Below, piece by piece: positions 25,475-35,525 of a stretch of 64,000 bases of DNA. The DNA comes from JALYUM01 sp036688685. GTDB lineage: Bacteria; Pseudomonadota; Gammaproteobacteria; Burkholderiales; Burkholderiaceae_D. The stretch is taken from contig NZ_JAQQPS010000008.1 in the NCBI RefSeq assembly GCF_036688685.1, positions 1-64,000 of the forward strand, written 5' to 3'. A model generated the notes under the pieces. The model worked only from the letters and a program-made list of their open reading frames with translations, searched no databases and was not told the DNA's origin. Every line of letters starts with the position of its first letter. Position 1 is the stretch's first letter. A program made the position numbers and the translations under genes.

Positions 25475-26226
25475 CCTCGCGCCAGCTGCACGCGGGCGGC
25501 GTCGACCCGTTTCAACAGGTCGGCCTGCAGCGCACGCGTATGTTTCGTCATGTGCTTGCGCGCGTGCGCCAGTTCGGTGCTTTCGCGCTGGACCAGGGCG
25601 GTCTCGCCGTTGGCTGCCGCCCAGATAAACAGTTCGGCGTGCGCGTCCAGGCTGCCGTAGCGCTGAGCAGTGGCGTCGAACAGGGCGCCGGCCTCGCTGT
25701 GCATGCCGGCATCTTCATACGCGCGCGCCAGCAGCAGGTTGGACTGCTCCGGCCGGAACTGCGGACTGCCCGCCCGCAGCGGCGCCAGCAGGGCAATGGC
25801 CGCTTGCGGCTGGCGATTGGCCAGTTTGGCGCGCGCGGCGCCCAGTTTGATCTCATTGTCATGTGCAAACGGCCCGTGCAGGCAGGCATCGTATTGCGCC
25901 ACCGCGTCGTCCAGCTTGCCGGCGTCGAGCAGGGCGCCAGCCAGGGCCACCTGGTTGTGCGCGGTCGGGGTCAGGTCGAAGGCATGCAGGGCGGCGCGCA
26001 GGTCGCGGCCCGGGTCGATGGTTTTCTGCAGCAGCGCCCCGGCCTTGCGGGCCCCGCTCTGCAGCCGCGTATCGGGCAAGAACACGACCGCGAAATACAC
26101 CACGCTGCCCAACAGCGGAAACATGAACAGGATGAACAGCCAGTACAACTCGCGCCCCGTGCGAACCGCATGGATGGCGAAAAAAACGGCGACGATGACG
26201 TGCAGTCCGACTCCCAGAAATGGCAT
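25444..26226 (-). CDS. Membrane-anchored TPR protein
   Basis: 260 residues. Two hydrophobic segments in the first ~52 residues (LHVIVAVFFAIHAV and LYWLFILFMFPLLGSVVYFA) resemble the PLDc_N membrane hairpin; the rest is helical with TPR-like units such as ALAGALLDAGKLDDAVAQYD and NLLLARAYEDAGMHSEAGAL. Likely an inner-membrane scaffold with cytoplasmic repeats (inference). The end overlaps the Gfo/Idh/MocA gene by 31 bases on the opposite strand. I cannot assign a function. Confidence 0.72.
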   Translation of the reverse strand: MPFLGVGLHVIVAVFFAIHAVRTGRELYWLFILFMFPLLGSVVYFAVVFLPDTRLQSGARKAGALLQKTIDPGRDLRAALHAFDLTPTAHNQVALAGALLDAGKLDDAVAQYDACLHGPFAHDNEIKLGAARAKLANRQPQAAIALLAPLRAGSPQFRPEQSNLLLARAYEDAGMHSEAGALFDATAQRYGSLDAHAELFIWAAANGETALVQRESTELAHARKHMTKHTRALQADLLKRVDAARVQLARGQSAKVSSAS

Positions 26227-26458
26227 GGCTGATCCTGAAAAATAGTGGCGGCCATGGCGGCTGCCGGGCGCGGTCTGGCAAGACTAGCTGTTTCCAATGG
26301 CAAACAGTCTCTCGAAATGTCACGCCTGCCAACTTTATTATCATGACAACAAAAAAGCAACGCAGGTGCGCATTTTTGCCGCCTGTCGCAAAAGCGACGC
26401 AGCGCGTCGGCGCGGCGCATACAGTGGCTGCACATACACTGAAACGAAGGACACGATC

Positions 26459-27094
26459 ATGCGCCACCTCACTCTTGCAATTGTCCTGGCATTGACTGCG
26501 ACGCTGGTCGCCGCACCGGCCCGTGCCGCCGAACAGGCGCGCACCGCCGCGGCCTTCACGGCCATCGACCTGAAGGGCCCGATCAGCATTGACGTCCAGG
26601 CCGGCAAGGCGCAGGCCATTACGGTACGCGGCTCGCAGAAATTCATCGGCATGGTGGTGACCGACGTGGTCAATGGCGAGCTGCGCATCTACTTGCGCGA
26701 AAACGAAGTCAAAAAAATGCACGGCGACCCGCGCGTGGTCATCACCGTTCCCAGCCTGCACAAATTCAGCATGGAAGGCGCCGGCGAAACCGTCCTGCGC
26801 GACATCAGCGGCGAGCGCTTCGAGGTGAATTACCGCGGCGCGGGCAGGATGGACATTGCCGGCAAAGTCAGGCAGCTGACCTTGCAGGCCCAGGGCGTCG
26901 GCGAAGTCGATGCGCGCAGATTGGTTGCGCAGGACGCCGACGTCAACTTCCAGGGCATCGGCTCAGTGCAGATCTACGCCAGCGGCAGGCTCGATGCACG
27001 CGTCCAGGGTATGGGCGAGCTGCGTTACTACGGTCATCCGACCACGCTGAACAAGTCGGTGTCGGGCATCGGCAGCGTGAAGGCCGGCGACTAA
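26459..27094 (+). CDS. DUF2807 (head-GIN-like) exported protein
   Basis: 211 residues. Signal peptide ends near APARAAEQ. The mature part has short repeated beta elements (FSMEGAGETVL, VNYRGAGRMDI, LQAQGVGEVDA, VNFQGIGSVQI, ARVQGMGELRY) as in the right-handed beta fold of DUF2807 proteins. Expected in the periplasm or at the surface, role unknown. GAAGGA precedes the ATG. Its stop is interlocked with that of the convergent acetyltransferase. Confidence 0.8.
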   Translation: MRHLTLAIVLALTATLVAAPARAAEQARTAAAFTAIDLKGPISIDVQAGKAQAITVRGSQKFIGMVVTDVVNGELRIYLRENEVKKMHGDPRVVITVPSLHKFSMEGAGETVLRDISGERFEVNYRGAGRMDIAGKVRQLTLQAQGVGEVDARRLVAQDADVNFQGIGSVQIYASGRLDARVQGMGELRYYGHPTTLNKSVSGIGSVKAGD

Positions 27095-27645
27095 CGCTGG
27101 CGGGTCTTCCAATCGCGCCTGAGCAAGCCATACATTGCTGAGTCCGACACTTCTTCCGCCACGATCCAGCGCTCGCGCAGCAAACCCTCCTGAATGAAGC
27201 CCAGCCGGGTGAGCGCCGTTGCCGAGGCGGCGTTGCGCGGATCGACATCGGCCTCCACGCGGTGCAGATCCAGCTCGGTGAAGCCGAATCCCAGCAGCGC
27301 CTGCAGCGCCTCGCTCATGTAGCCACGGCCCCAGTGCGCACGCGCCAGGGTGTAACCCATATCGGCGCGGCGATTCTGGCGGTGTAGCGCATACAGCGTG
27401 CAGTTGCCGATCTGGCGGCCGGTTTCCTTGAGGATGATCGCGAAGCGGAAGCTTTCTTCATTATCGAAGCGGGCGGCATCCTCGTCGATCTGGCGCGCCG
27501 CGCGCGCCGGGTCGGTCCAGGGCGGCTCGCTGAAGTAGCGCATCACTTCGGGGTCAGAGTGAATGGCGTACAGGTCCGCTTCGTCGCCGCGGCGCGGAGG
27601 GCGCAGCGTCAGGCGTGCAGTCTCGAGGGTCCTGGAATAAGTCAT
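27091..27645 (-). CDS. GNAT acetyltransferase, RimJ/RimL-like
   Basis: 184 residues, one GNAT domain. LETARLTLRPPRRGDEADLY starts the fold; MGYTLARAHWGRGYMSEAL is the acetyl-CoA binding motif A and NAASATALTRLGFIQEG motif B. It probably acetylates an N-terminal amine or a small molecule; the substrate is unknown. ATG at 27645 chosen over an 11-codon longer form because the sequence before it does not look protein-like; no strong ribosome site in either case. Confidence 0.83.
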   Translation of the reverse strand: MTYSRTLETARLTLRPPRRGDEADLYAIHSDPEVMRYFSEPPWTDPARAARQIDEDAARFDNEESFRFAIILKETGRQIGNCTLYALHRQNRRADMGYTLARAHWGRGYMSEALQALLGFGFTELDLHRVEADVDPRNAASATALTRLGFIQEGLLRERWIVAEEVSDSAMYGLLRRDWKTRQR

Positions 27646-27825
27646 GCGCCAGCATACAGCGCAATCGACATGACGCATAAACTGTTCTTGCGTGGCGAAG
27701 TGTTGGCTTTACACACGGCTGATTGTTTCCCCATGGCAATTCTGGATTGCTGGTGCGATGATGGATGTGTCTTTTGCTTTTCCGTAGCGCTGCCGCTGCA
27801 CCACATTCACACACCGGGGAGCGCG

Positions 27826-28839
27826 ATGCGCCTGTTTCGTTCAACAATACTTGTACTCATCACCTTATTCTCGATACACAGGCCATGTCTCGCCTCGGAA
27901 GCGGAGGAGCACGCGAACATTACGGCGCTGGTCGTTGACGCGTTTGCGCAGGAACGGTTTGCCGACATCACCAACCTGGCCGAACGTTATCGCCTGGAGA
28001 AGAGCCGCACCGAGAGCGGACTATGGAAATTGACGGTGCTCTACGGCGCGATCGATGTCACGATTTTCAAAGCAAGCAAGGGGCGCGAGATTGCCCCGGC
28101 GTATCGAGCCATCGGCGAAAAGATGAAACGCTGGACGAAGCTGGAGCCGAAGTCGCCGGCCGCGCACCTGGCCTATGCGCAGTCGCTCAACGCCCAGGCG
28201 TGGGATATTCGTGGCCGTGGCTATGCATTCAGAGTGAAGCCGGAGTCATGGGCGCCGTTTCACGCCCTGATCGAGGAAGCGCGCCTTTATCTCGAGCAGA
28301 CCAAAGCGGTTGCCGCGGTCGATCCACATTGGCACGAGATGATGCTGGAAATTGCGCGCATCCAGTCATGGGATGACAAAAGGTTTGGCGCCGCCTTCGA
28401 TGCCGCCGTTGCGCGGGAACCCCTTTTCTATCAAACCTGGTTTGCTGCCGTCGACTATTTCCTGCCGAAATGGCGCGGGAATGTCGAAGATGTTGAACTA
28501 TTTGCGCAGTTTGCCGCCGGGAAGACCGCAGCGACGGAAGGCACCGGCATGTATGCGCGGATCTACTGGTACGCATCGCAGTCGCAATTCGGCGACGACA
28601 TCTTTCAGGACTCGTTGGCAAAGTGGCCGAAAATGAAAGCCGGCTTCGACGACGTGGTTGCCCGCTACCCGGACGACTGGAACTACAACAACTACGGCAA
28701 GTTTGCGTGCCTGGCCGGGGACCAGAACAAGACGCATGAACTGTTGGCCAAAATCGGAAACCGGGTCCTGGATGACGCGTGGGGAAAATCCGGGCTGATC
28801 GACAAATGCAGGAAGTTGGCCAGTTCCGGGGCCCTCTGA
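27826..28839 (+). CDS. DUF4034-like exported protein
   Basis: 337 residues. Signal peptide through IHRPCLAS. The body is helical with TPR-like spacing and contains TGMYARIYWYASQSQFGDD and NYNNYGKFACLAGD, which resemble DUF4034 proteins. It may be periplasmic. The ATG has GGGGAG in front. About 180 bases of non-coding sequence separate it from the divergent acetyltransferase. No function known. Confidence 0.7.
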   Translation: MRLFRSTILVLITLFSIHRPCLASEAEEHANITALVVDAFAQERFADITNLAERYRLEKSRTESGLWKLTVLYGAIDVTIFKASKGREIAPAYRAIGEKMKRWTKLEPKSPAAHLAYAQSLNAQAWDIRGRGYAFRVKPESWAPFHALIEEARLYLEQTKAVAAVDPHWHEMMLEIARIQSWDDKRFGAAFDAAVAREPLFYQTWFAAVDYFLPKWRGNVEDVELFAQFAAGKTAATEGTGMYARIYWYASQSQFGDDIFQDSLAKWPKMKAGFDDVVARYPDDWNYNNYGKFACLAGDQNKTHELLAKIGNRVLDDAWGKSGLIDKCRKLASSGAL

Positions 28840-28857
28840 CCTGGCTAAACAGCCAGG
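28840..28857. terminator. Hairpin filling the gap between convergent genes
   Basis: CCTGGCT, loop AAAC, AGCCAGG: a perfect 7-bp stem that exactly fills the 18 bases between the DUF4034-like gene and recG. There is no T-run on either strand, so termination activity is uncertain, but the placement suggests a shared transcript end. Confidence 0.4.
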
Positions 28858-30918
28858 CTAGACCTTCAGGAAGTCTTCCTTTCCACCGAGCCAGCGCGCC
28901 AGGTGCGCTTCGACGATGGCGGCGTTGGCCGCGTGCGGGTTTTCCAGCAGCGACTGCGCCACTTCGCGCGCCTGGTCGACCAGCCAGCCGTCGTTCTCCA
29001 GGTCGGCGAAGCGCAGCATCGCTTCACCCGACTGGCGCGCGCCTAAAAATTCGCCGGGACCGCGAATTTCCAGGTCGCGCCGCGCAATCTCAAAACCGTC
29101 GGTGGTCTCGCGCATCGTCATGAGTCTCTGCTTGGCGATGCCGCCCAGCGGGCTTTGGTACAGCAGCAGGCACACGCTGGCCGCCGACCCGCGTCCCACG
29201 CGCCCGCGCAACTGGTGCAGCTGCGACAGGCCAAAACGCTCGGCGTGTTCGATCACCATCAGCGACGCATTCGGCACATCGACCCCCACTTCGATGACGG
29301 TGGTGGCCACCAGTACCTGCACCTCGTTGGCCGTGAACGCATCCATCACTTCCTGCTTTTCGGCCGCCTTCATGCGGCCGTGCACCAGGCCCACCTGCAA
29401 ATCGGGCAGCGCTTCGGCCAGCGTGGCGTGGGTGTCGGTGGCTGTTTGCAGCTGCAGCGCTTCGGACTCTTCAATCAGCGGGCAGACCCAGTACACCTGG
29501 CGGCCTTCGAGCGCGGCCGCGTGCACGCGCTCGATGACTTCGTCGCGCCGGTTCTGGTCGATCGCGCGCGTGACGATGGGGCTGCGGCCCGGCGGCAGCT
29601 CGTCGATGACGGACACTTCCAGGTCGGCGTAATAGGTCATGGCCAGCGTGCGCGGGATCGGCGTGGCCGACATCATCAACTGGTGCGGCGTCTTGCCGTT
29701 GCTGCCCTTGTTGCGCAAGGTGAGGCGCTGGCCGACCCCGAAGCGGTGCTGCTCGTCGACGATGACCAGGCCCAGTTTGGCGAAGTTGACGCTATCCTGG
29801 ATCAGCGCATGCGTGCCGATGACCAGCTGCGCCGCGCCCGATTCGACCAGCGCGGTGGCTTCGATTTTCGCTTTCTTTTTCAGGCTGCCGGTCAGCCACG
29901 CGACTTTCACACCGAGGGGTTCGAGCCAGCCGGCGATTTTCCTGAAATGCTGGTCGGCCAGAATTTCGGTGGGCGCCATCAGCGCGGCCTGGTAGCCGCT
30001 GTCGATCGCCTGCGCGGCGGCCAGCGCCGCGACGATGGTCTTGCCGCTGCCGACGTCGCCTTGCAATAGTCTCTGCATCGGATACGGGTTGCGCAGATCG
30101 GCGCGAATCTCTTTTAATACGCGTGCCTGGGCGCCGGTCAGCTGGAACGGCAGGATCTCGAGGAAGGCTTCGGACAGCGCGCCGACCGCGCGCAGCAGCG
30201 GCGCACCTTTCGCGCGGCGCGCGCGCTGGGCGCGTTTCAGCGACAGCTGCTGGGCCAGCAGCTCGTCGAACTTCATGCGCGTCCAGGCCGGATGCGAACG
30301 GTCGGCCAGCGCGCCCTCGTCAATTTCCTGGGGCGGGTAGTGCAGCAGGCGCACGGCCGGCTCGAAGTCGACCAGTTGCATCTGCGCGCGCAGCGCCAAG
30401 GGCAGGGTGTCGTGCCAGTCGATACGCTTCATGGCGGCGGCAATCTCGCGCCGCAAAATGGCCTGCGACAGGCCGACACCGGATGGATACACCGGCGTCA
30501 ACTCGCTCGGCAGCGGCGCGCCTTCAATGATCACTTTATAGCCAGGGTGAACCATCTCGGCGCCAAAGAAACCATGCTTGAGTTCGGCGCGGGCGCGCAC
30601 CCGCACGCCTTCGGCCAGTTGCCGCACCTGGCTGCCGTAATAATTCATGAAGCGCAGGTTCAGCTCGCCCGTCTCATCGGCGATGGTGACAATCAATTGC
30701 TTGCGCGGTTTGAAGGAGATCTCGTTCTTGGTGACGACGCCTTCAACCTGCGACACATGGCCGCCGCGCAGGCAGGCTTCGCGGATCGTGACGACCTGCG
30801 TCTCGTCTTCGTAGCGCATGGGCAGGTGCAACACCAGGTCCATGTCGGTACGCAGCCCCAGCTTGGCGAGCTTGCTTTCGTTGGATTTTGGTAGTGCTTT
30901 TATGGTCGATGGAGGCAT
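28858..30918 (-). CDS. recG: ATP-dependent DNA helicase RecG
   Basis: 686 residues, full length. The N-terminal wedge domain covers ~1-230; GDVGSGKT (Walker A), DEQH in VIVDEQHRFGVGQR, MMSATPIPRTLA (motif III), and HQLRGRVGRG (motif VI) follow in order. It reverses stalled replication forks and migrates Holliday junctions. ATG at 30918 was chosen because protein-like sequence begins there (MPPSTIKALPKSN). The 93-base gap to the divergent queA holds the promoters; a TACAAT box is readable on the minus strand. Confidence 0.96.
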   Translation of the reverse strand: MPPSTIKALPKSNESKLAKLGLRTDMDLVLHLPMRYEDETQVVTIREACLRGGHVSQVEGVVTKNEISFKPRKQLIVTIADETGELNLRFMNYYGSQVRQLAEGVRVRARAELKHGFFGAEMVHPGYKVIIEGAPLPSELTPVYPSGVGLSQAILRREIAAAMKRIDWHDTLPLALRAQMQLVDFEPAVRLLHYPPQEIDEGALADRSHPAWTRMKFDELLAQQLSLKRAQRARRAKGAPLLRAVGALSEAFLEILPFQLTGAQARVLKEIRADLRNPYPMQRLLQGDVGSGKTIVAALAAAQAIDSGYQAALMAPTEILADQHFRKIAGWLEPLGVKVAWLTGSLKKKAKIEATALVESGAAQLVIGTHALIQDSVNFAKLGLVIVDEQHRFGVGQRLTLRNKGSNGKTPHQLMMSATPIPRTLAMTYYADLEVSVIDELPPGRSPIVTRAIDQNRRDEVIERVHAAALEGRQVYWVCPLIEESEALQLQTATDTHATLAEALPDLQVGLVHGRMKAAEKQEVMDAFTANEVQVLVATTVIEVGVDVPNASLMVIEHAERFGLSQLHQLRGRVGRGSAASVCLLLYQSPLGGIAKQRLMTMRETTDGFEIARRDLEIRGPGEFLGARQSGEAMLRFADLENDGWLVDQAREVAQSLLENPHAANAAIVEAHLARWLGGKEDFLKV

Positions 30919-31011
30919 ATTGCGCGGCACTGGCTTAGAATAGAGGGTTGCCCCGCGTACTACGACCCATATTGTACGGCTGACGCGCCCTTTTTCACTA
31001 GACTGCTCCGA

Positions 31012-32034
31012 ATGTACTCGCTTTCCGATTTCGACTTTATTCTCCCGCCCGAACGCATCGCCCAGCTGCCGCTGCCGGATCGCAGCGCCTCGCGCCTGCT
31101 GCACCTGGACGGCGCCCGCATCACGGACCGCCATTTCGCCGACATCGTCGACCAGTTCCAGGCCGGCGACCTGCTGGTGATGAACAACACCCGCGTATTA
31201 AAAGCGCGCTTCTTCGGCGTCAAGGAAAGCGGCGGGCAAGTGGAGGTGCTGGTCGAGCGCGTGCTCGACAACCGCACCGTGCTGGCCCAGGTCCGCGCCT
31301 CAAAGTCGCCCAAACCGGGCAACCGGATCCGCGTGGCCGACGCCTTCGACGTTACTGCGGGCGAGCGCGCCGGCGAGTTTTTCACGCTGCATTTTGAAGG
31401 CGACGTGTTCGACCTGATCGAAGCGCACGGGCGCCTGCCGCTGCCACCCTACATCGAGCACACGGCCGACGATTTCGATGAGCAGCGCTACCAGACCGTC
31501 TACTCGAAAGAGCCGGGCGCCGTGGCCGCACCGACCGCCGGCCTGCATTTTGACCAGCCGCTGCTGGACAAGCTGGTTGAAAAAGGTGTTCGGATTGCTT
31601 ACGTCACGCTGCACGTGGGCGCCGGCACGTTTCAACCGGTGCGCGTCGAAAATCTGAACGAACACAATATGCACACCGAGTGGTACACGGTGCCGCAGGA
31701 GACCGTCGACGCGGTGCGCGCGGCCAGGCAAGCCGGACGCGACGTGATTGCGGTCGGCACCACCAGCCTGCGCGCGCTCGAGTCCGCGTCGCAATCGGGC
31801 GCGCTGATTGCCGGCAGCGCCGACACCAAGCTGTTTATTACGCCCGGCTACACCTTCAAAACGGTGACGCGCCTGATCACCAACTTCCACCTGCCCAAGT
31901 CGACGCTGCTGATGCTGGTATCGGCCTTTGCCGGCTACGCTGAAATCCGCGCCGCCTACGCGCACGCGATCGCCAACGAATACCGCTTCTTCAGCTATGG
32001 CGATGCCATGCTGCTGAGCACTCAATCAAAGTAA
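31012..32034 (+). CDS. queA: S-adenosylmethionine:tRNA ribosyltransferase-isomerase
   Basis: 340 residues. FDFILPPERIAQLPLPDRSA at the N-terminus, VMNNTRVLKARFFG, and GLHFD with the following THVGxGTF-like VTLHVGAGTFQPV are QueA signatures. It transfers the ribosyl part of SAM to preQ1 in tRNA to make epoxyqueuosine. First gene of the conserved queA-tgt-yajC-secD-secF row; 3 bases before tgt. Confidence 0.96.
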   Translation: MYSLSDFDFILPPERIAQLPLPDRSASRLLHLDGARITDRHFADIVDQFQAGDLLVMNNTRVLKARFFGVKESGGQVEVLVERVLDNRTVLAQVRASKSPKPGNRIRVADAFDVTAGERAGEFFTLHFEGDVFDLIEAHGRLPLPPYIEHTADDFDEQRYQTVYSKEPGAVAAPTAGLHFDQPLLDKLVEKGVRIAYVTLHVGAGTFQPVRVENLNEHNMHTEWYTVPQETVDAVRAARQAGRDVIAVGTTSLRALESASQSGALIAGSADTKLFITPGYTFKTVTRLITNFHLPKSTLLMLVSAFAGYAEIRAAYAHAIANEYRFFSYGDAMLLSTQSK

Positions 32035-32037
32035 ACC

Positions 32038-33177
32038 ATGCTCGAATTTACCCTGCTCAAGACCGATACCAGCGGCCTGTCCCACGCGCGCCGTGGCCGC
32101 CTGACCGTCAACCACGGCACCATCGAAACACCGATTTTCATGCCGGTTGGTACTTACGGCTCCGTCAAGGCGATGTCGCCGCCGGAACTGAAAGATGTCG
32201 GCTCGCAAATCATCCTCGGCAACACGTTTCACCTGTGGCTGCGCCCGGGCACGGAAGTGTTCAACAAATTCGGCGGGCTGCACCAGTTCATGGGCTGGGA
32301 CAAGCCAATTTTGACCGACTCGGGTGGCTTCCAGGTCTTCTCTCTGGGCGCAATGCGCAAGATCACGGAAGAGGGCGTCAAGTTTGCGTCGCCCATCGAC
32401 GGCAGCAAATTGTTCCTGTCGCCAGAAATTTCGATGCAGATTCAAAAGGCGCTGAACTCGGACATCGTGATGCAGTTCGATGAATGTACACCGTATGAAA
32501 TCGACGGCCGCCCGGCCACCAGCGAGGAAGCGGCGAAGTCGATGCGCATGTCGCTGCGCTGGGCGCAGCGCTCGATGAACGAATTTACGGGTGGCGAAAA
32601 CCCGAACGCGCTGTTCGGCATCGTCCAGGGCGGCATGTACGAAAACCTGCGCGACGAGTCGCTGGCCGGCCTGGAAGAGATCAACTTCCCGGGCGTGGCC
32701 ATCGGCGGCCTGTCGGTGGGCGAGCCAAAGGAGGACATGATGCGCATGCTGGCCCACGTCGGCCCGCGCCTGCCTGCCAACAAGCCGCACTACCTGATGG
32801 GCGTGGGCACGCCGGAAGACCTGGTCGCCGGCGTGGCCAACGGCATCGACATGTTCGACTGCGTGATGCCAACCCGGAACGCCCGCAATGGCTGGCTGTT
32901 CACCCGTTTCGGCGACGTGAAAATCAAGAACGCGCGCTACAAGGACGACCCGGCGCCGCTGGACGAGTCGTGCTCTTGCTATACCTGCAAGACATTCTCG
33001 CGCGCCTACTTGCACCATTTGCATCGCTCGAAGGAAATCCTGGGGGCGCGCCTGAACACCATCCACAACCTGCATTACTACTTGAACCTGATGCAGGAAA
33101 TGCGCGACGCCATCGACGCCGACGGTTTTAATGCTTTCCGCCTCAGTTTCAACGCGGACCGGGCGCGCGGTATTTAG
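32038..33177 (+). CDS. tgt: tRNA-guanine transglycosylase
   Basis: 379 residues, full length. ILTDSGGFQVFSLG holds the active-site Asp; GGLSVGEPKEDM and the second Asp in DCVMPTRNARNG follow; CSCYTCKTFSRAYLHHL is the C-terminal zinc site (three Cys and a His). It swaps guanine 34 for preQ1 in GUN-anticodon tRNAs, the step before QueA. It lies three bases downstream of queA. Confidence 0.97.
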   Translation: MLEFTLLKTDTSGLSHARRGRLTVNHGTIETPIFMPVGTYGSVKAMSPPELKDVGSQIILGNTFHLWLRPGTEVFNKFGGLHQFMGWDKPILTDSGGFQVFSLGAMRKITEEGVKFASPIDGSKLFLSPEISMQIQKALNSDIVMQFDECTPYEIDGRPATSEEAAKSMRMSLRWAQRSMNEFTGGENPNALFGIVQGGMYENLRDESLAGLEEINFPGVAIGGLSVGEPKEDMMRMLAHVGPRLPANKPHYLMGVGTPEDLVAGVANGIDMFDCVMPTRNARNGWLFTRFGDVKIKNARYKDDPAPLDESCSCYTCKTFSRAYLHHLHRSKEILGARLNTIHNLHYYLNLMQEMRDAIDADGFNAFRLSFNADRARGI

Positions 33178-33243
33178 TGCTGCCGTACGAATGCCGGTGC
33201 TAGAATACAGCGCTAATTTTTTAATCTCACAATCGGAGTTCCT

Positions 33244-33576
33244 GTGTTCATTTCCAATGCTTATGCGCAAACCGCCGCTACCACCGCCGACGCCGGCATG
33301 CTGGGCAGCCTGACCACGTTCGCGCCACTGGTCCTCATGTTCGTGGTCATGTATTTCCTCATGATCCGTCCACAGCAGAAGCGCCAGAAAGAACAGCGCT
33401 CGATGATGGATGCACTGGGCAAGGGCGATGAAGTCATCACCTCCGGCGGCGTGCTCGGCACCGTCACCAAGGTTGCCGACGGCTACGTCACCCTCGAAGT
33501 GGCCAGCGGTTCGATGGTTGTGCAAAAGAGCGCGATCACGACCTTGTTGCCAAAAGGCACCGTCAAGGCCTTGTAA
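33244..33576 (+). CDS. yajC: Sec translocon accessory subunit YajC
   Basis: 110 residues with one membrane span near residues 18-38 (FAPLVLMFVVMYFLMIRPQQ), followed by the family's RPQQKRQKE positive stretch and a small soluble domain. It forms a complex with SecD and SecF in the inner membrane. The start is GTG with GGAG upstream. TAGAATA in the 66-base gap after tgt could be a -10 box giving the sec genes their own promoter. Confidence 0.95.
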   Translation: MFISNAYAQTAATTADAGMLGSLTTFAPLVLMFVVMYFLMIRPQQKRQKEQRSMMDALGKGDEVITSGGVLGTVTKVADGYVTLEVASGSMVVQKSAITTLLPKGTVKAL

Positions 33577-33639
33577 GAAGGACAAGCGGCCGGATATGCA
33601 AGCGGCCGTTCACCTTTCACCACTGACTGCTGGAAACCT

Positions 33640-35514
33640 ATGAACCGCTATCCCGTCTGGAAATACGTCCTGATCGCTGTCGCGCTGCTGTTGGGCGCGC
33701 TGTACACGGCGCCCAATTACTTCGGCGAATCGCCTGCCTTGCAGGTGACGACCGGTAAAACGACTATGCAAGTCAACAGCGATACCACGACCCGCGTCGT
33801 GGAAGCGTTGAAGCGGGCTGGCGTGCAAAGCACGCAAATTGCCCTCGAGGGCTCTGGCAGCAGCAGTTCGGTGCGCGCGCGTTTCGCCACCACCGACGCC
33901 CAGTTCAAGGCAAAGTTGGCGCTGGAACGCGATATGAATCGTGACCCTGCCGATCCCGACTACATTGTGACCGTCAACCTGGTCAAGAATACGCCGGTCT
34001 GGATGCAGAAAGTCGGTGCCCTGCCGATGAACCTGGGCCTCGACTTGCGCGGCGGTGTGCACTTTCTGCTGCAGGTCGATGCCAAGGCGGTCATGGAAAC
34101 GCGCATGAAAGGTATTCAGGCAAGTGCCCGGAGCCAGTTGCGTGACGAGAACGTTCGCCATGCGGGTATCGAGCGTGTTGGTAATACGGTGCAAATCAGA
34201 TTCCGCGACGAAGCGACGCGCGCCAAGGCTGAGCAAGTGTTGAGCGGCAAATTGGCCGACCTGCAGTATGCGGAAAGTGCCGACGGCACCGACGCGCTGC
34301 TCGGCGTCACGCTGAAACCTGCGGCCTTGAAAAGCACGATCGAAGAGGGCGTCAAGCAAAACATCATGACACTCTCCAAGCGCATCAACGAGTTGGGCGT
34401 GAGCGAGCCGATCATTCAGCAGCAAGGCGTCGACCGCATCGTGGTGCAACTGCCAGGTGTGCAAGATGTGGCCCACGCAAAAGATATCATCGGGCGTACG
34501 GCGACGCTGGAACTGCGTCTGGTTGACAATAGCGTCGTGCCTGGTACGGAAACGACGGCCGCCATTCCGCTCAATTCGGAATTGTTCACCGAAGGCCGCG
34601 GCGCACCGGTCGTGCTGTCGAAGGATGTGATTTTGACAGGTGACTACATCTCGCGCGCAACGGCCAGTTTCGACCAGAACCAGCAAGCCGCCGTCAGCAT
34701 CGACCTGAACGGTGACGGTGGCCGCCGCATTCGTGAAGCCACGCGTGACAACGTCGGCAAGCGCATGGCCATCCTGTTGAAGGAAAAAGGCAAGTACAAC
34801 GTGCTGTCGGCGCCGACCATCCAGAGCGAACTCGGTTCGACTTTCCAGATCACCGGCATGGGCAATGCACAAAATGCCGCCGAACTGGCCTTGTTGTTGC
34901 GCGCGGGTGCCTTGTCCGCGCCGATGGAATTTGTCGAAGAACGCGTGGTCGGCCCGCAGTTGGGCGCCGAGAATATCTCGCGCGGCCTGTTCTCCACTGT
35001 GTACGGCTTCATCGCCATCGCAATTTTCATGATCATCTACTACCAGCTCTTTGGTTTTTTCAGCGTGATTGCGCTGGCCGCCAACCTGCTGTTCCTGCTG
35101 GCCTTGCTGTCGATGATGCAGGCAACGTTGACCTTGCCGGGTATCGCGGCAATCGCACTGGCGCTGGGCATGGCGATTGACGCCAACGTGCTGATCAATG
35201 AGCGGATCCGCGAGGAACTGCGTGGTGGCGCCACGCCGCAGGCGGCAATTGCGGAAGGTTTCAATCGTGCCTGGGCCACGATTCTCGACTCGAACGTCAC
35301 GACGCTGATCGTTGGCCTGGCGCTGCTGGTGTTCGGCTCGGGCGCCGTGCGCGGTTTTGCAGTGGTGCACTGCCTGGGTATTCTGACCTCGATGTTCTCG
35401 GCGGTGTTCGTGTCGCGCGGTGTGGTCAATCTCTGGTACGGCCGCAAGAAAAAACTGGGCAAGATTGCCATCGGTACGGTCTGGACGCCTGGCTTGCCAG
35501 TAGCTAAGAAATAA
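33640..35514 (+). CDS. secD: Protein translocase subunit SecD
   Basis: 624 residues. First membrane span ~residues 5-25, a long periplasmic P1 region containing LGLDLRGGVHFLLQVD, and five further spans in the C-terminal ~190 residues with IALALGMAIDANVLINERIREEL, the proton-relay motif of the family. With SecF it uses the proton gradient to pull exported proteins across the inner membrane. Gap to secF is 11 bases. Confidence 0.97.
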   Translation: MNRYPVWKYVLIAVALLLGALYTAPNYFGESPALQVTTGKTTMQVNSDTTTRVVEALKRAGVQSTQIALEGSGSSSSVRARFATTDAQFKAKLALERDMNRDPADPDYIVTVNLVKNTPVWMQKVGALPMNLGLDLRGGVHFLLQVDAKAVMETRMKGIQASARSQLRDENVRHAGIERVGNTVQIRFRDEATRAKAEQVLSGKLADLQYAESADGTDALLGVTLKPAALKSTIEEGVKQNIMTLSKRINELGVSEPIIQQQGVDRIVVQLPGVQDVAHAKDIIGRTATLELRLVDNSVVPGTETTAAIPLNSELFTEGRGAPVVLSKDVILTGDYISRATASFDQNQQAAVSIDLNGDGGRRIREATRDNVGKRMAILLKEKGKYNVLSAPTIQSELGSTFQITGMGNAQNAAELALLLRAGALSAPMEFVEERVVGPQLGAENISRGLFSTVYGFIAIAIFMIIYYQLFGFFSVIALAANLLFLLALLSMMQATLTLPGIAAIALALGMAIDANVLINERIREELRGGATPQAAIAEGFNRAWATILDSNVTTLIVGLALLVFGSGAVRGFAVVHCLGILTSMFSAVFVSRGVVNLWYGRKKKLGKIAIGTVWTPGLPVAKK

Positions 35515-35525
35515 CGGGATACGAC

